From contig NZ_AUCT01000024.1 of the NCBI RefSeq assembly GCF_000429905.1, positions 1 through 64,000 on the forward strand: 64,000 bases of DNA, given 5' to 3'. The translations under genes and the position numbers were made by a program. This document shows positions 1-8,872 of this stretch, piece after piece. Position 1 is the first letter of the stretch, and every line of letters begins with the position of its first letter. Source of the stretch: Desulfatibacillum aliphaticivorans DSM 15576 (GTDB taxonomy: Bacteria > Desulfobacterota > Desulfobacteria > Desulfobacterales > Desulfatibacillaceae). The notes below the pieces were generated by a model that was not told the origin of the DNA, did not search any database, and saw nothing but the letters and a program-made list of their open reading frames with translations.

Positions 1-1
1 A

Positions 2-418
2 AAGTATCTGGAAACCGTGGCTGCCGAAGTGGGCGACGTGGACATCACCAAGAGCGAAGTGCTTTTGTCCATCGGCCGCGGCATCGAGAGCGAGGACAAC
101 CTGGAAGCGGCGTTCGACCTGGCCAAGATCATGGGCGCGGACGTATCCTGCTCCCGTCCCATCGTGGACTCCAAGTGGTTGGAGCACGCCCGTCAGGTGG
201 GCACCTCCGGCCAGACGGTCAAGCCCAAGGTTTACATGGCCATGGGCATCTCCGGCGCTTTCCAGCACTTGGGCGGATTGAAGGGCAATCCTTTCATCGT
301 AGCCGTCAACAAGAACCCCAAGGCCCCCATCTTCCAGGTGGCGGACGTGGGAATCGTGGGCGACATCCTGGAAATCATGCCCGAAATGCAAGAAAAGCTC
401 GAAGAAATGAAGGGCTAA
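2..418 (+). CDS. etfA: Electron transfer flavoprotein alpha subunit, C-terminal part
   Basis: The gene enters from the left edge, so only the last ~138 residues are visible. Reading frame 2 is open from the first bases; the GTG at 17 is internal, not a start. The fragment holds the conserved FAD-binding C-terminal domain of EtfA: a GRGI motif, then SGQTVKPKVY and the GISGAFQHLGG segment that contacts FAD, then a stretch ending in VGDILEIMPE. EtfA/EtfB carries electrons from acyl-CoA dehydrogenases to the membrane quinone pool or to a bifurcating partner. The next gene, 28 bases downstream on the same strand, is an acyl-CoA dehydrogenase, its expected electron donor. Family assignment is firm; the 5' end cannot be judged. 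Confidence 0.93.
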   Translation, partial: KYLETVAAEVGDVDITKSEVLLSIGRGIESEDNLEAAFDLAKIMGADVSCSRPIVDSKWLEHARQVGTSGQTVKPKVYMAMGISGAFQHLGGLKGNPFIVAVNKNPKAPIFQVADVGIVGDILEIMPEMQEKLEEMKG

Positions 419-446
419 TCATTCCTAATAGGAGGGGAGTGTTTCA

Positions 447-1601
447 ATGGATTTTTCTTTAAATAAAGAACAGCTGGACCTGCAAAAGGCTGCCAGGGAG
501 TTCGCCAAAGGCGAATTTGACATGGAGCTTGCCAGGGAACTGGACGCCAAACACGAGTACCCCACAAAGATTTGGAAAAAAGCTGGAGAACTTGGCTTCA
601 TCGGCCTCCATTTTCCTGAAAAATATTCCGGAATGGGTTACGGCGTGCTGGAAAATATTCTGGTCGCCGAAGAACTTTGCCGCGGCGATTCCAGCATCGG
701 CGCCTGCATGGTTTTGGCCGGCTTCGCCTCTGAAATCGTGTTGCATTTCGGCTCTGACGCCCAAAAGGAAAAATGGCTGCCTCAGGTTGCGGAAGCCAAA
801 ACCCTTTCCGCCGGCGCCTTTACCGAACCCGGACACGGATCGGACATTACCGGCATGGACACTACGGCTGTCCTGGACGGCGATGAATGGGTGATCAACG
901 GAACCAAAATTTTTATCACCAACGGCAACCTCGCCGGCTTCTTCTGCACTCTGTGCCAGACTGATCCTGACGCCAAGCCCGCTTACCGCGGCCTTAGCAT
1001 GATATTGGTGGAAGCTGACAGAGAAGGCGTAAGCACCACTTCCGTGGGCGATAAATTGGGCATCCGCATGATGGATACGGCTGAGGTTGTTTTCAAGGAC
1101 GTTCGCGTACCCAAGGAAAACCTCATCGGCGTGGAAGGCAAGGGCTTTTATCAGGTCCTGGAATTCTTTGACGAAAGCCGCATTCTCATCGCTGCACAGG
1201 CTCTGGGAACCGCGCAGGGCGCTTTGGATAGGGCCGTGGAATACGTCAAGCAGCGCGAGCAGTTTGGCAAAAAATTGGCTCAGTTCCAGATCACCCAGCA
1301 TAAGCTGGCCGACATGGCCACCAAGGTCGAACTCGCCCGCCTTATGACCTATAAGGCTGCATGGAATTACGACCAAGGCAAAATCGATCCCAAGCTGACA
1401 TCCATGGCTAAAATGTTCGCCGCCCGCACTGCAGTGGAAGTGGCCGACGAAGCCATTCAGCTCTTGGGCGGCTACGGCTACATGCGTGAGTATGACGTGG
1501 AAAGGTTCTATCGTGACGCTAAGATCACGGAAATTTACGAAGGAACCAAGGAAATCCAGAAGAATACCATCGCAAGCAGCGTTATCGGCAAGCTCAAGTA
1601 G
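447..1601 (+). CDS. Acyl-CoA dehydrogenase (short/medium-chain type, 384 aa)
   Basis: A FAD enzyme that oxidises an acyl-CoA to the 2-enoyl-CoA in beta-oxidation and passes electrons to ETF. The length (384 aa) is normal for the short/medium-chain and butyryl-CoA dehydrogenase group. Visible hallmarks are the substrate/FAD signature FTEPGHGSD (about residues 130-138), the C-terminal signature QLLGGYGYMRE, and IYEGT, whose Glu365 is in the catalytic-base position of butyryl- and medium-chain enzymes. The start ATG follows GGAGGGG by about 10 bases. It lies just after etfA, so the two are probably co-transcribed and functionally paired, and a hairpin terminator follows. Exact chain length cannot be read from sequence; glutaryl- or benzylsuccinyl-type dehydrogenases are less likely alternatives. 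Confidence 0.92.
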   Translation: MDFSLNKEQLDLQKAAREFAKGEFDMELARELDAKHEYPTKIWKKAGELGFIGLHFPEKYSGMGYGVLENILVAEELCRGDSSIGACMVLAGFASEIVLHFGSDAQKEKWLPQVAEAKTLSAGAFTEPGHGSDITGMDTTAVLDGDEWVINGTKIFITNGNLAGFFCTLCQTDPDAKPAYRGLSMILVEADREGVSTTSVGDKLGIRMMDTAEVVFKDVRVPKENLIGVEGKGFYQVLEFFDESRILIAAQALGTAQGALDRAVEYVKQREQFGKKLAQFQITQHKLADMATKVELARLMTYKAAWNYDQGKIDPKLTSMAKMFAARTAVEVADEAIQLLGGYGYMREYDVERFYRDAKITEIYEGTKEIQKNTIASSVIGKLK

Positions 1602-1627
1602 CATCTGCTGAAAAAGCAAAATAACGA

Positions 1628-1665
1628 AGGGGCGTTTTCCTTGCGGAAGACGCCCCTTTTATATT
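1628..1665 (+). terminator. Intrinsic terminator after etfA-acyl-CoA dehydrogenase
   Basis: A 12-13 bp GC-rich stem (GGGGCGTTTTCC pairs with GGAAGACGCCCC around a TTGC loop, one G:T-type pairing) followed by TTTTATATTTT. It sits 27 bases after the dehydrogenase stop and 17 bases from the nusB stop on the other strand, so it may serve both converging transcripts. Confidence 0.85.
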
Positions 1666-1681
1666 TTACTGTAAAAGAAAT

Positions 1682-2113
1682 CTATCTTTTCTTTTCGGCC
1701 TTTTCTTCTTTGCCCAGATGCAGGTGGATGCTGTCCAGGATGCCGTTGATGAAGGCGCCGGACTCGGCCGTTCCGAAGCGTTTGCCGATGTCAATGGCCT
1801 CGTTGATGGATACCCGGCGAGGTACGTCGGGGCAGAACAGAAATTCATAGGCGGCGATGCGCATGAGGTTCAGGTCCACGGCCGACATACGGTACAGCTT
1901 CCAGTTGTTGGAATGCTGTTCGATAAGGCGGTCAATCTCATCCCGTTTTTCAATCACCCCTTTGGCCAGTTCGTAAAAGAACTGGGCCAGATCCTTGGGA
2001 GGCGGAAAGTTTTGGCAAAACAAGTCCAAGGCCTTCAGCGGGGGGGCTGAGGTTGAGTCCACGTAAAATAATGATTGGAGCGCAAGCTCCCTTGCCCTGC
2101 GTCTTTTTCCCAT
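1682..2113 (-). CDS. nusB: Transcription antitermination factor NusB
   Basis: An RNA-binding partner of NusE/S10 in rRNA antitermination. The protein begins MGKRRRARELALQSLFYVD, typical of NusB, and contains the helical bundle plus the late SINEAIDIGKRFG segment (family pattern: NEAIELAKKFG) and FINGILDSI. The frame is open 13 codons further upstream, but that stretch overlaps ribH and does not look like NusB. The ATG at 2113 is four bases past the ribH stop, so it is preferred and gives 143 aa. It is the last gene of the riboflavin block; the ribH-nusB arrangement is widespread in bacteria. Confidence 0.93.
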   Translation of the reverse strand: MGKRRRARELALQSLFYVDSTSAPPLKALDLFCQNFPPPKDLAQFFYELAKGVIEKRDEIDRLIEQHSNNWKLYRMSAVDLNLMRIAAYEFLFCPDVPRRVSINEAIDIGKRFGTAESGAFINGILDSIHLHLGKEEKAEKKR

Positions 2114-2117
2114 AGAT

Positions 2118-2585
2118 TTACTTGAACTGCTCCGCAAGGTTGACCATTTCAATAGCGCCCATGGCCACGTCCCAGCCTTTGTTTCCGGCTTTGGTGCCAG
2201 CGCGTTCTATGGCCTGCTCAATGGTGTCGGTGGTCAGAATGCCGAACATAACGGGAATGCCTGCGCCAAGACTGACATGGGCGATGCCCTTGGAGGCTTC
2301 GGCGCATACATAGTCGAAATGCGGCGTGGACCCGCGAATGACGGCGCCCAGGCAGATGAGTGCGTCGTACTTGCCGCTTTTAGCCATCTTATCGGCGATC
2401 AGGGGGATTTCAAATGCCCCGGGCACCTTGGCGACTTCAATATTCTCGTCTGCAGCCCCGGACCTCATGAGCGCGTCCAGCGCGCCGCCCAGCAGCCTGT
2501 CAGAGATGAAATCGTTGAACCTGGCTACGATGATTCCAAAGCGTTTGCCTTCCGCTGAGAGCGTCCCCTCTATCATGCGCGGCAT
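2118..2585 (-). CDS. ribH: 6,7-dimethyl-8-ribityllumazine synthase
   Basis: Condenses 5-amino-6-ribitylamino-uracil with dihydroxybutanone phosphate to lumazine, the penultimate riboflavin step; the enzyme usually assembles as a 60-mer or pentamers. The 155 aa match the family length. Motifs include the N-terminal IVARFNDFISDRLLGGA, VPGAFEIP in the active site, LGAVIRGSTPHFDYVC containing the phosphate-binding segment and catalytic His, and PVMFGILTTDT. It lies between ribBA and nusB on the minus strand, as part of one riboflavin transcription unit. Confidence 0.96.
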   Translation of the reverse strand: MPRMIEGTLSAEGKRFGIIVARFNDFISDRLLGGALDALMRSGAADENIEVAKVPGAFEIPLIADKMAKSGKYDALICLGAVIRGSTPHFDYVCAEASKGIAHVSLGAGIPVMFGILTTDTIEQAIERAGTKAGNKGWDVAMGAIEMVNLAEQFK

Positions 2586-2651
2586 AGTGTTCCTCCTGTT
2601 ATCCGAAAACGCGATTCGGTTAAGTTTTATTGGCAGGGAATTTTCCCTGTT

Positions 2652-3866
2652 TTATTTATAAGATTCCACGTCCAGCAAATGGCCCATTTTCAAGGCCTTG
2701 CATTCCAGGTAGTCTTTGTTGTACTTGTTGGGGCACACGGCCAGCGGCACTTGTTCCACAATGCTCAGGCCGTAGCCCTGGAGGCCGACCATTTTCTTGG
2801 GATTGTTGGTCATGAGCTTCATTTTCCGTACTCCCAGGTCCACCAGCACCTGGGCGCCGATGCCGTAGTTGCGCTGGTCGGCCTTGAAGCCCAGCTTCTC
2901 GTTGGCTTCCACGGTGTCCAGGCCGCCGTCCTGCAGAGCGTAGGCCTTGATTTTGTTGACCAGGCCGATGCCGCGGCCTTCCTGACGCACGTAGATGATG
3001 ACGCCCTTGCCTTCTTCGTTGACCATTCTCATGGCTTCCTGAAGCTGATCGCCGCAGTCGCAGCGTTGGGAGCCGAAGATATCGCCGGTGAGGCATTCGG
3101 AGTGCACACGCACCAGGATAGGCTCGTCGGGATTGATGTCTCCCTTGACCAGAGCGATGTTCAGGTATTCGTCCACATCGTTTTCGTAAACGATGACCTT
3201 GAAGTCTCCGCCATAGGACGTGGGCAGTTTGGCTTCGGCGGACCTGCGCACAAAGGATTCTTTGCTCATGCGGTATTCAATGAGGTCGGCGATGGTGCAG
3301 ATGTTGATGCCGTGCTCTTCGCTGAAAACTTCCAGGTCGGGCATGCGGGCCATGGTGCCGTCGTCTTTCATGATTTCGCAGATGACGCCGGCGGGCTTGC
3401 AGCCTGCCAAGCGGGCCAGGTCCACGGAGCCTTCAGTCTGGCCGGCGCGGACGATGACTCCGCCGTTGCGTGCGCGGAGCGGAAAAATATGGCCGGGGCG
3501 CACAAGGTCTTCGGCCTTGGAGTCGTCTGCTATAGCGGTCTGGATGGTTGTGGCCCTGTCAGCCGCCGAGATGCCCGTGGTGACGCCGCACCGGGCTTCG
3601 ATGGAGACGGTGAAGCCTGTCTGGTAAGGCGAGGTATTGTTGCCGACCATGGGTTGAAGATCCAGAATGTCGGCTTTTGCCTTGGTAAGGGAAAGGCAAA
3701 TAAGGCCGCGGCCGTATTTCGCCATAAAGTTGATAATTTCAGGGGTTACAAATTCGGCTGCGATTGCAAGGTCCCCTTCGTTTTCCCTGTCTTCGTCATC
3801 CACCAGGATGACCATCTTGCCTTCCTTGATTTCCTTGATTGCCTGCTCAATGCTGATTTTAGCCAT
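2652..3866 (-). CDS. ribBA: Bifunctional DHBP synthase / GTP cyclohydrolase II
   Basis: A two-domain riboflavin enzyme of 404 aa. The N-terminal half is 3,4-dihydroxy-2-butanone 4-phosphate synthase, with the metal-binding motif VDDEDRENEGDL and RPGHIFPLRAR. The C-terminal half is GTP cyclohydrolase II, with the zinc site SECLTGDIFGSQRCDCG (three Cys) and RQEGRGIGL. It therefore supplies both precursors of the lumazine. It lies 66 bases upstream of ribH and 9 bases downstream of ribE on the minus strand. All key motifs are intact, so both activities are expected. Confidence 0.96.
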   Translation of the reverse strand: MAKISIEQAIKEIKEGKMVILVDDEDRENEGDLAIAAEFVTPEIINFMAKYGRGLICLSLTKAKADILDLQPMVGNNTSPYQTGFTVSIEARCGVTTGISAADRATTIQTAIADDSKAEDLVRPGHIFPLRARNGGVIVRAGQTEGSVDLARLAGCKPAGVICEIMKDDGTMARMPDLEVFSEEHGINICTIADLIEYRMSKESFVRRSAEAKLPTSYGGDFKVIVYENDVDEYLNIALVKGDINPDEPILVRVHSECLTGDIFGSQRCDCGDQLQEAMRMVNEEGKGVIIYVRQEGRGIGLVNKIKAYALQDGGLDTVEANEKLGFKADQRNYGIGAQVLVDLGVRKMKLMTNNPKKMVGLQGYGLSIVEQVPLAVCPNKYNKDYLECKALKMGHLLDVESYK

Positions 3867-3875
3867 GTCTGCCTC

Positions 3876-4535
3876 TTATAAAAAGCCGTTCTTGGCAAGT
3901 AACGCCATGTTAATGCCCGGCATTTGGGAGTTTTTATCCGCCTCTCCTCTAGTTGCGGATAAAAAGTGTTCCACATATTTCCCGATTATATCGGTTTCTA
4001 TATTTACACGGTCGCCGGGCTTGCGCAGTCCGATGGTCGTGATTTTTGCGGTATGCGGTATGATGCTAACGGAAAAGCCGGTATCAGACCTTTGGTTAAT
4101 AGTAAGGCTGATTCCGTCGATGGCAACCGAACCTTTTTCCACCATGTAATAGGTCAGGCTGGAAGGGGCCTCAAAGGAGTACAGGATGGCGTTGGCGTCC
4201 GCCTTTACCGAAGCCACAGTGGCAATGCCGTCCACGTGTCCCTGCACCAGATGGCCGTCCAGGCGGGAGGCGAAAGTCAGCGCCTTTTCCAGGTTCACCC
4301 TGTCCCCGGGCTTGGCCCAATTGAGGATGGAGCGGCTGATGCTCTCGGGGGATACGTCCACGTCGAATGTCGAGCCGTCCAGACGGGTGGCTGTGAGGCA
4401 TGTTCCGGAAACGGCGATGCTGTCGCCCAGTTTGACGCCCGTCAGGTCGAAATCCGCCTGAATCTGCATGGTGACGCCCCGGCCCTTGTTGATGCGTTTA
4501 AGGGTTCCCAGGCCTTCTATGATTCCGGTAAACAT
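3876..4535 (-). CDS. ribE: Riboflavin synthase alpha chain
   Basis: Dismutates two lumazine molecules into riboflavin and the pyrimidine precursor. It starts MFTGIIEGLGTL, the invariant opening of the family, and has the two repeated lumazine-binding barrels (about residues 1-90 and 95-195), with GTCLTAT in the first and GISLTIN in the second, plus VNLEKAL and VNIETDI. 219 aa, intact. It lies 9 bases after ribD and 9 bases before ribBA on the minus strand. Confidence 0.95.
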   Translation of the reverse strand: MFTGIIEGLGTLKRINKGRGVTMQIQADFDLTGVKLGDSIAVSGTCLTATRLDGSTFDVDVSPESISRSILNWAKPGDRVNLEKALTFASRLDGHLVQGHVDGIATVASVKADANAILYSFEAPSSLTYYMVEKGSVAIDGISLTINQRSDTGFSVSIIPHTAKITTIGLRKPGDRVNIETDIIGKYVEHFLSATRGEADKNSQMPGINMALLAKNGFL

Positions 4536-4544
4536 GGCGTATTA

Positions 4545-5663
4545 TCAGTCCCGTTCGTCAAAAAGATCCATGACATATCCCTCCACCATAAAGTCGTTTC
4601 CGAAACGGTGCAGGGTGATGTCCTTCAGTTCTATGGAGTCAGCCATAAAGTCAGGCCCGGGGCCTGCAAACATGGGAACTCCGTCGTCGCCGCACAAGAT
4701 TTTTGGGGCGTAAAACAAGCAGACCTTGTCCACCACGCCCGATTTCAGGGCGGATGAATGCACATGCCCGCCGCCTTCAATCAGCAGGCTGTTCAGGCCC
4801 CTTTCCCCTAAGTTGCGGCAAATGAAATCCAGGTTTAAAAACCCGCTCATTTCGGGCGCTTCCACAATTTCTGCGCCTGCTTTTTCCAGAGCGTCCCGTT
4901 TTACCTCGGGCGCCTGGGGGCCGCAAAAAATTAATGTACCAGAATCAGAATCCTGGCGCAACATTTTGGCGCTGGGATCCATAGATAGGCGGCTGTCCAG
5001 GATGACCCGCAAAGGATCGTTTCCCTGGCCGTCTTCCAGTCGGGCCGTGAGGCTGGGGTCGTCCATGCGGACCGTATTGATTCCCACCAGGATGGCGTCC
5101 ATGGCGTGGCGCATTTTGTGGACGCAGGCTCTGGACTCTTCGCCGGTGATCCATTTGGAGTCGCCGATGCGCGTGGCTATCCGGCCGTCCAGGGTGGCGG
5201 CGCATTTGCAGACCACAAAGGGCCTGCCCGTGGTGACGTGTTTGATGAAAAATTCGTTTTGCTTCCGGGCTTCGGCTTCGCAGACGCCCCATTGGGTTTC
5301 CACGCCGTTTTCCTGCAGATATTCCAGGCCGCCCTGGGCTTTGGGATTGGGGTCTTTCATGGCGGCGATCACCTTGGCGATTCCCGCCTTAAGTACGGCG
5401 TGGGAGCAGGGCGGCGTTTTTCCATGATGGTTGCAGGGCTCCAGAGTGACGTACATGGTCGCGCCTTTGGCGTCCGCCCCTGCTTCCTCCAGAGCGAAGA
5501 TTTCGGCGTGAGGTCCGCCGGCCTTTTTATGCCAGCCCTGGCCGATTACCTTGCCGTCCTTGACAATGACCGCGCCAACCATAGGATTGGGCGACGTGCT
5601 TCCCGTTCCCTTTTCAGCCAAGGCCAAAGCCTGGCGCATGTATTGGGTGTCCTGTTTTTTCAT
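4545..5663 (-). CDS. ribD: Bifunctional diaminohydroxyphosphoribosylaminopyrimidine deaminase / reductase
   Basis: Second and third steps of riboflavin synthesis. The N-terminal cytidine-deaminase-like domain (about residues 1-145) has the zinc ligands HAE and PCNHHGKTPPC. The C-terminal NADPH reductase domain (about 150-372) has TLDGRIATRIGDSKWITG, VGINTVRMDDPSL and LIEGGGHVHSS. Length is normal for RibD. It opens the rib segment on the minus strand; a strong hairpin lies in the 83-base gap after nrdR. I saw no FMN riboswitch in that gap, which is too short to hold one. Confidence 0.95.
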   Translation of the reverse strand: MKKQDTQYMRQALALAEKGTGSTSPNPMVGAVIVKDGKVIGQGWHKKAGGPHAEIFALEEAGADAKGATMYVTLEPCNHHGKTPPCSHAVLKAGIAKVIAAMKDPNPKAQGGLEYLQENGVETQWGVCEAEARKQNEFFIKHVTTGRPFVVCKCAATLDGRIATRIGDSKWITGEESRACVHKMRHAMDAILVGINTVRMDDPSLTARLEDGQGNDPLRVILDSRLSMDPSAKMLRQDSDSGTLIFCGPQAPEVKRDALEKAGAEIVEAPEMSGFLNLDFICRNLGERGLNSLLIEGGGHVHSSALKSGVVDKVCLFYAPKILCGDDGVPMFAGPGPDFMADSIELKDITLHRFGNDFMVEGYVMDLFDERD

Positions 5664-5686
5664 GGCGCCCTTGTATAAAAAGAACA

Positions 5687-5713
5687 GGGGGGACCGTGAT
5701 CCGGTTACCCCCC
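5687..5713 (-). promoter_or_regulatory. Hairpin between nrdR and ribD, possible attenuator or terminator
   Basis: On the minus strand GGGGGG-TA-ACCG-GATCA-CGGT-CCCCCC folds into a 6 bp plus 4 bp stem, followed shortly by TGTTCTTTTTA. This resembles an intrinsic terminator placed between nrdR and the ribD start. It could end most nrdR transcripts or attenuate rib expression. Structure is seen; function is inferred. Confidence 0.5.
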
Positions 5714-5746
5714 GAGAATAATAAATAGGTCCAAACCGCCTGGCTG

Positions 5747-6217
5747 TTACTTGCCGCCCTTTTGCTGCTGTTTAAGCAGGTATTTGAGTTCGGATATAAA
5801 GTCGTTTACGTGCTTGAACTCCCTGTACACCGAGGCGAAGCGGACGTAAGCCACGTCGTCCAGTTCGTGCAGCTTGTTCATGATGGCCTCGCCCACCTGG
5901 TGGGAGGGAACTTCCTTTTCTCCGGTTTCGCGCAGATCTCTTTCCAGTTGTTCGATAAACTCATCAATCACATGAACGCTGATATTGCGCTTTTCACACG
6001 CCCGGAGCATGCCGGCCCGCACTTTCTCCCCGTTAAAAACCTCTCTCCGGCCGTCCTTTTTGATGATGACCAAAGGCATGTCCTCCACCTTTTCGTAGGT
6101 GGTAAAACGGCGGGAGCAGGACAAGCACTCCCTGCGGCGACGAATTACATCAGCCTCCTTGCCTTGCCTGGAGTCTATGACTTTATCTTCAGTTTCACCG
6201 CAATACGGGCATTTCAT
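5747..6217 (-). CDS. nrdR: Transcriptional repressor NrdR
   Basis: An ATP/dATP-sensing repressor of ribonucleotide reductase genes. The 156 aa begin with the zinc ribbon (MKCPYCGETEDKVIDSR and RRRRECLSCSRRFTTYE, four Cys), followed by an ATP-cone domain from about residue 49 (VIIKKDGRREVFNGEKV). The end is the usual VYREFKHVNDFISEL plus a short basic tail. It lies 18 bases after glyA; the glyA-nrdR-rib order is common in Proteobacteria. Confidence 0.95.
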   Translation of the reverse strand: MKCPYCGETEDKVIDSRQGKEADVIRRRRECLSCSRRFTTYEKVEDMPLVIIKKDGRREVFNGEKVRAGMLRACEKRNISVHVIDEFIEQLERDLRETGEKEVPSHQVGEAIMNKLHELDDVAYVRFASVYREFKHVNDFISELKYLLKQQQKGGK

Positions 6218-6235
6218 CCCTTTCCTCCCTGGAAG

Positions 6236-7477
6236 CTATGCATAAATGGGGAAAGATTGGCAAAGGTCCTTGACCTTGGCTCTCGTGCTTTCTATCAAAG
6301 CCTGATCCTGGGGATTTTTCAAAACGTTCGCCAGGCAATCGGCGATGAGTTCCATTTCAGGCTCTTTCATGCCCCTGCTGGTAATGGTCGGCGTTCCCAC
6401 CCGGATGCCGCTGGTGACGGCCGGTCCATTTTTATCAAAGGGGATGGTGTTCTTGTTGACCGTAATGCCGGCCTGCTCCACCAGACCCTCCGCTTCCTTG
6501 CCGGTAATGTCAAGATTGGAGAGGTTGAGGAGCATCATGTGGTTGTCGGTTCCGCCGGAAACCAGATCCACGCCGTTGTCCATAAGCCGTTTGGCCAGGC
6601 AGGCGGCGTTTTTGACCACTTGCTGCTGATAGGCCTTGAACTCGGGCGTAAGGGCTTCCTTGAAAGCCACGGCCTTGGCGGCGATGACGTGCATGAGCGG
6701 TCCGCCCTGGATGCCGGGGAAAATCTGGCTGGACAGTTTTTTGCCGAATCCCTTATTGGACAAAATCATGCCGCCGCGGGGGCCGCGCAGGGTTTTATGG
6801 GTCGTGGTGGTCACTACGTCTGCGTATGGCAGGGGAGAGGGATGCTCTCCGGCCGCCACCAGACCGGCTATGTGAGCCATGTCCACCATAAGGTATGCGC
6901 CGGTTTCCCTGGCTATCTTTTCCAGTTCGGGAAAGTCGATGATCCGGGGGTAGGCGCTGGCGCCCGCCACGATCAGCTTGGGCTTATGTTCCTTTGCCAG
7001 GGAGCGGACCTGGTCGTAATCGATGGTTCCGGTTTTTTCCTTGACTCCGTAATGGACGAAGTTGAAAATGCGGCCGGAAAAGCTGACCGGGCTGCCGTGG
7101 GTAAGGTGACCGCCGTGGGAAAGGTCCATGCCAAGCACGGTGTCTCCGGGTTCCAGCAGGGCGAAGTAAACCCCCATGTTGGCCTGGGAGCCTGAATGGG
7201 GCTGCACATTGGCGTAGTCTGCCTGGAACAATTCCTTGGCCCGGTCCCTGGCGAGGTTTTCGGCCACGTCCACGAACTCGCATCCGCCGTAATAACGGTG
7301 GCCGGGATACCCTTCCGCGTATTTGTTGGTCATTACGCTGCCCTGAGCGGCCATGACGGCCGGGCTGGCGATATTCTCCGAGGCGATCAGCTCCAAGGTG
7401 AACTGCTGCCTGTCCAATTCCTGCTCGATGGCTTTCGCCGCCTCAGGGTCAACTTTTCTAATGGTTTCCAGATCCAA
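6236..7477 (-). CDS. glyA: Serine hydroxymethyltransferase
   Basis: A PLP enzyme interconverting serine plus tetrahydrofolate and glycine plus methylene-tetrahydrofolate, feeding one-carbon units to purines, thymidylate and methionine. 413 aa, full length. The PLP lysine is Lys228 in TTTTHKTLRGPRGG; SGSQANMGVYFALLEPGD and VDMAHIAGLVAAG are other family motifs. It is 121 bases downstream of fabF and 18 upstream of nrdR. The enzyme links to the metF gene at the far end of the window through methylene-THF. Confidence 0.96.
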   Translation of the reverse strand: MDLETIRKVDPEAAKAIEQELDRQQFTLELIASENIASPAVMAAQGSVMTNKYAEGYPGHRYYGGCEFVDVAENLARDRAKELFQADYANVQPHSGSQANMGVYFALLEPGDTVLGMDLSHGGHLTHGSPVSFSGRIFNFVHYGVKEKTGTIDYDQVRSLAKEHKPKLIVAGASAYPRIIDFPELEKIARETGAYLMVDMAHIAGLVAAGEHPSPLPYADVVTTTTHKTLRGPRGGMILSNKGFGKKLSSQIFPGIQGGPLMHVIAAKAVAFKEALTPEFKAYQQQVVKNAACLAKRLMDNGVDLVSGGTDNHMMLLNLSNLDITGKEAEGLVEQAGITVNKNTIPFDKNGPAVTSGIRVGTPTITSRGMKEPEMELIADCLANVLKNPQDQALIESTRAKVKDLCQSFPIYA

Positions 7478-7598
7478 CGGTTTGCTCCCTTTTCAACCAA
7501 ATGGTTCTTGCTGCAACAAGAAACCGGTACCAAAATATTTTGAATATAACAAGCCTGCAAATGAAGAGCTTGCAAAAAAATTAAACGTTTGCGCCTTG

Positions 7599-8849
7599 CT
7601 ATGCTTTAAACTTCTTCATGATAACGGATGCGTTGGTGCCTCCGAATCCAAAAGAGTTGTTCATGGCCGCATTGACCACCTGCTTCCTGGCCTGGTTAGG
7701 CACATAATCCAGGTCGCATTCAGGGTCCGGGGACTCCTGATTGATGGTCGGCGGAATAAGGTCATGATAGACCGTCAAGGCGGTGAATACCGATTCCACG
7801 CCTCCGGCGCCTCCAAGCAAATGGCCTGTCATGGACTTGGTGGAGCTTATGGCCAGCTTGTAAGCGTGCTCTCCGAACAGAGACTTAACGGCCTGGGTTT
7901 CGCACAGGTCGTTAAACTGGGTGGAGGTGCCGTGGGCGTTGATGTAGTCAATGGCTTCCAAGGGCAGGCCGGCGTCCTCCACGGCGCTTTTCATGCACCT
8001 GGCCATGCCTTCCCCTTCCGGGGACGGCGCGGTCATATGGTACGCATCGCCGGACATGCCGTAACCTGCCAGGGTCGCATAAATGCGGGCGCCGCGCTTC
8101 TCGGCGTGCTCCCTGGTTTCCAGGATCAGAATTCCGGCGCCTTCCCCGACCACAAATCCGTCCCGCTCCTTGTCAAAGGGCCGGGAGGCCTTTTTCGGCT
8201 CTTCGTTCCGGGTGGATAAGGCTTTCATGGAGTTGAAGCCCGCAATGCACAGGGGGGTGATAACCGATTCCACGCCGCCGGTGATCATGGCGTCGGCCTG
8301 GCCGTGTTGAAGAATGCGCATGGATTCCCCCACGGAGTGGGTGCCTGCGGCGCAGGCCGTGGCCACGCTGCAGTTGGGGCCTTTGGCTCCAAAGTGGATG
8401 GCGATAAGGCCGGGCCCCATGTTTCCGATCAGCATGGGAATGAAAAAAGGGCTTACCCTGCCGGGGCCGCGATTTACAATGACATCGCGGCTTTCCTCCA
8501 TAGTCTGGAGGCCTCCCAGGCCGCACCCCGTGAACACGCCCACACGCTCGGCGTTGTCCGAGTCGATGACAAGCCCCGCGTCATCCAGGGCCATTTTGGA
8601 CGCCGCAATGATGTAAGCGATAAACCGCTCCGCCTTCCGGGCTTCCTTTTTGCTCATGAAATCTTCGGCGTTAAAGTCCTTCACCTCGGCGGCGATGGTG
8701 GTTTTAAAGCCGGCGGTGTCAAAGCGGGTGATAGGACCTACGCCGGACTTCCCCTGGCAAAGGGCGGACCAGGATGACTCCACGCCGACGCCAAGGGGCG
8801 TAACCAAGCCCAGGCCGGTGACCACAATTTCGGGTGTGCAGGTATTCAT
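7599..8849 (-). CDS. fabF: Beta-ketoacyl-ACP synthase II
   Basis: A condensing enzyme of type II fatty acid synthesis. 416 aa with the Cys-His-His triad: Cys166 in VATACAAGTHS, His in NAHGTSTQFND and His in KSMTGHLLGGAG. It opens with IVVTGLGLVTPLG. It follows acpP by 70 bases, a gap filled by a strong hairpin. FabF rather than FabB is chosen for the acpP-fabF order and length. Confidence 0.95.
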   Translation of the reverse strand: MNTCTPEIVVTGLGLVTPLGVGVESSWSALCQGKSGVGPITRFDTAGFKTTIAAEVKDFNAEDFMSKKEARKAERFIAYIIAASKMALDDAGLVIDSDNAERVGVFTGCGLGGLQTMEESRDVIVNRGPGRVSPFFIPMLIGNMGPGLIAIHFGAKGPNCSVATACAAGTHSVGESMRILQHGQADAMITGGVESVITPLCIAGFNSMKALSTRNEEPKKASRPFDKERDGFVVGEGAGILILETREHAEKRGARIYATLAGYGMSGDAYHMTAPSPEGEGMARCMKSAVEDAGLPLEAIDYINAHGTSTQFNDLCETQAVKSLFGEHAYKLAISSTKSMTGHLLGGAGGVESVFTALTVYHDLIPPTINQESPDPECDLDYVPNQARKQVVNAAMNNSFGFGGTNASVIMKKFKA

Positions 8850-8872
8850 TCAAACTCCTGCCGGATGTCTTG

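Noticed and set aside
459..1619. 386-codon minus-strand frame opposite the acyl-CoA dehydrogenase
   Set aside because: The plus-strand enzyme has all family signatures; the opposite frame has none.
5664..5746. FMN riboswitch before the riboflavin genes
   Set aside because: The gap is 83 bases, too short for the FMN element, and no conserved core was seen; only a hairpin is present.
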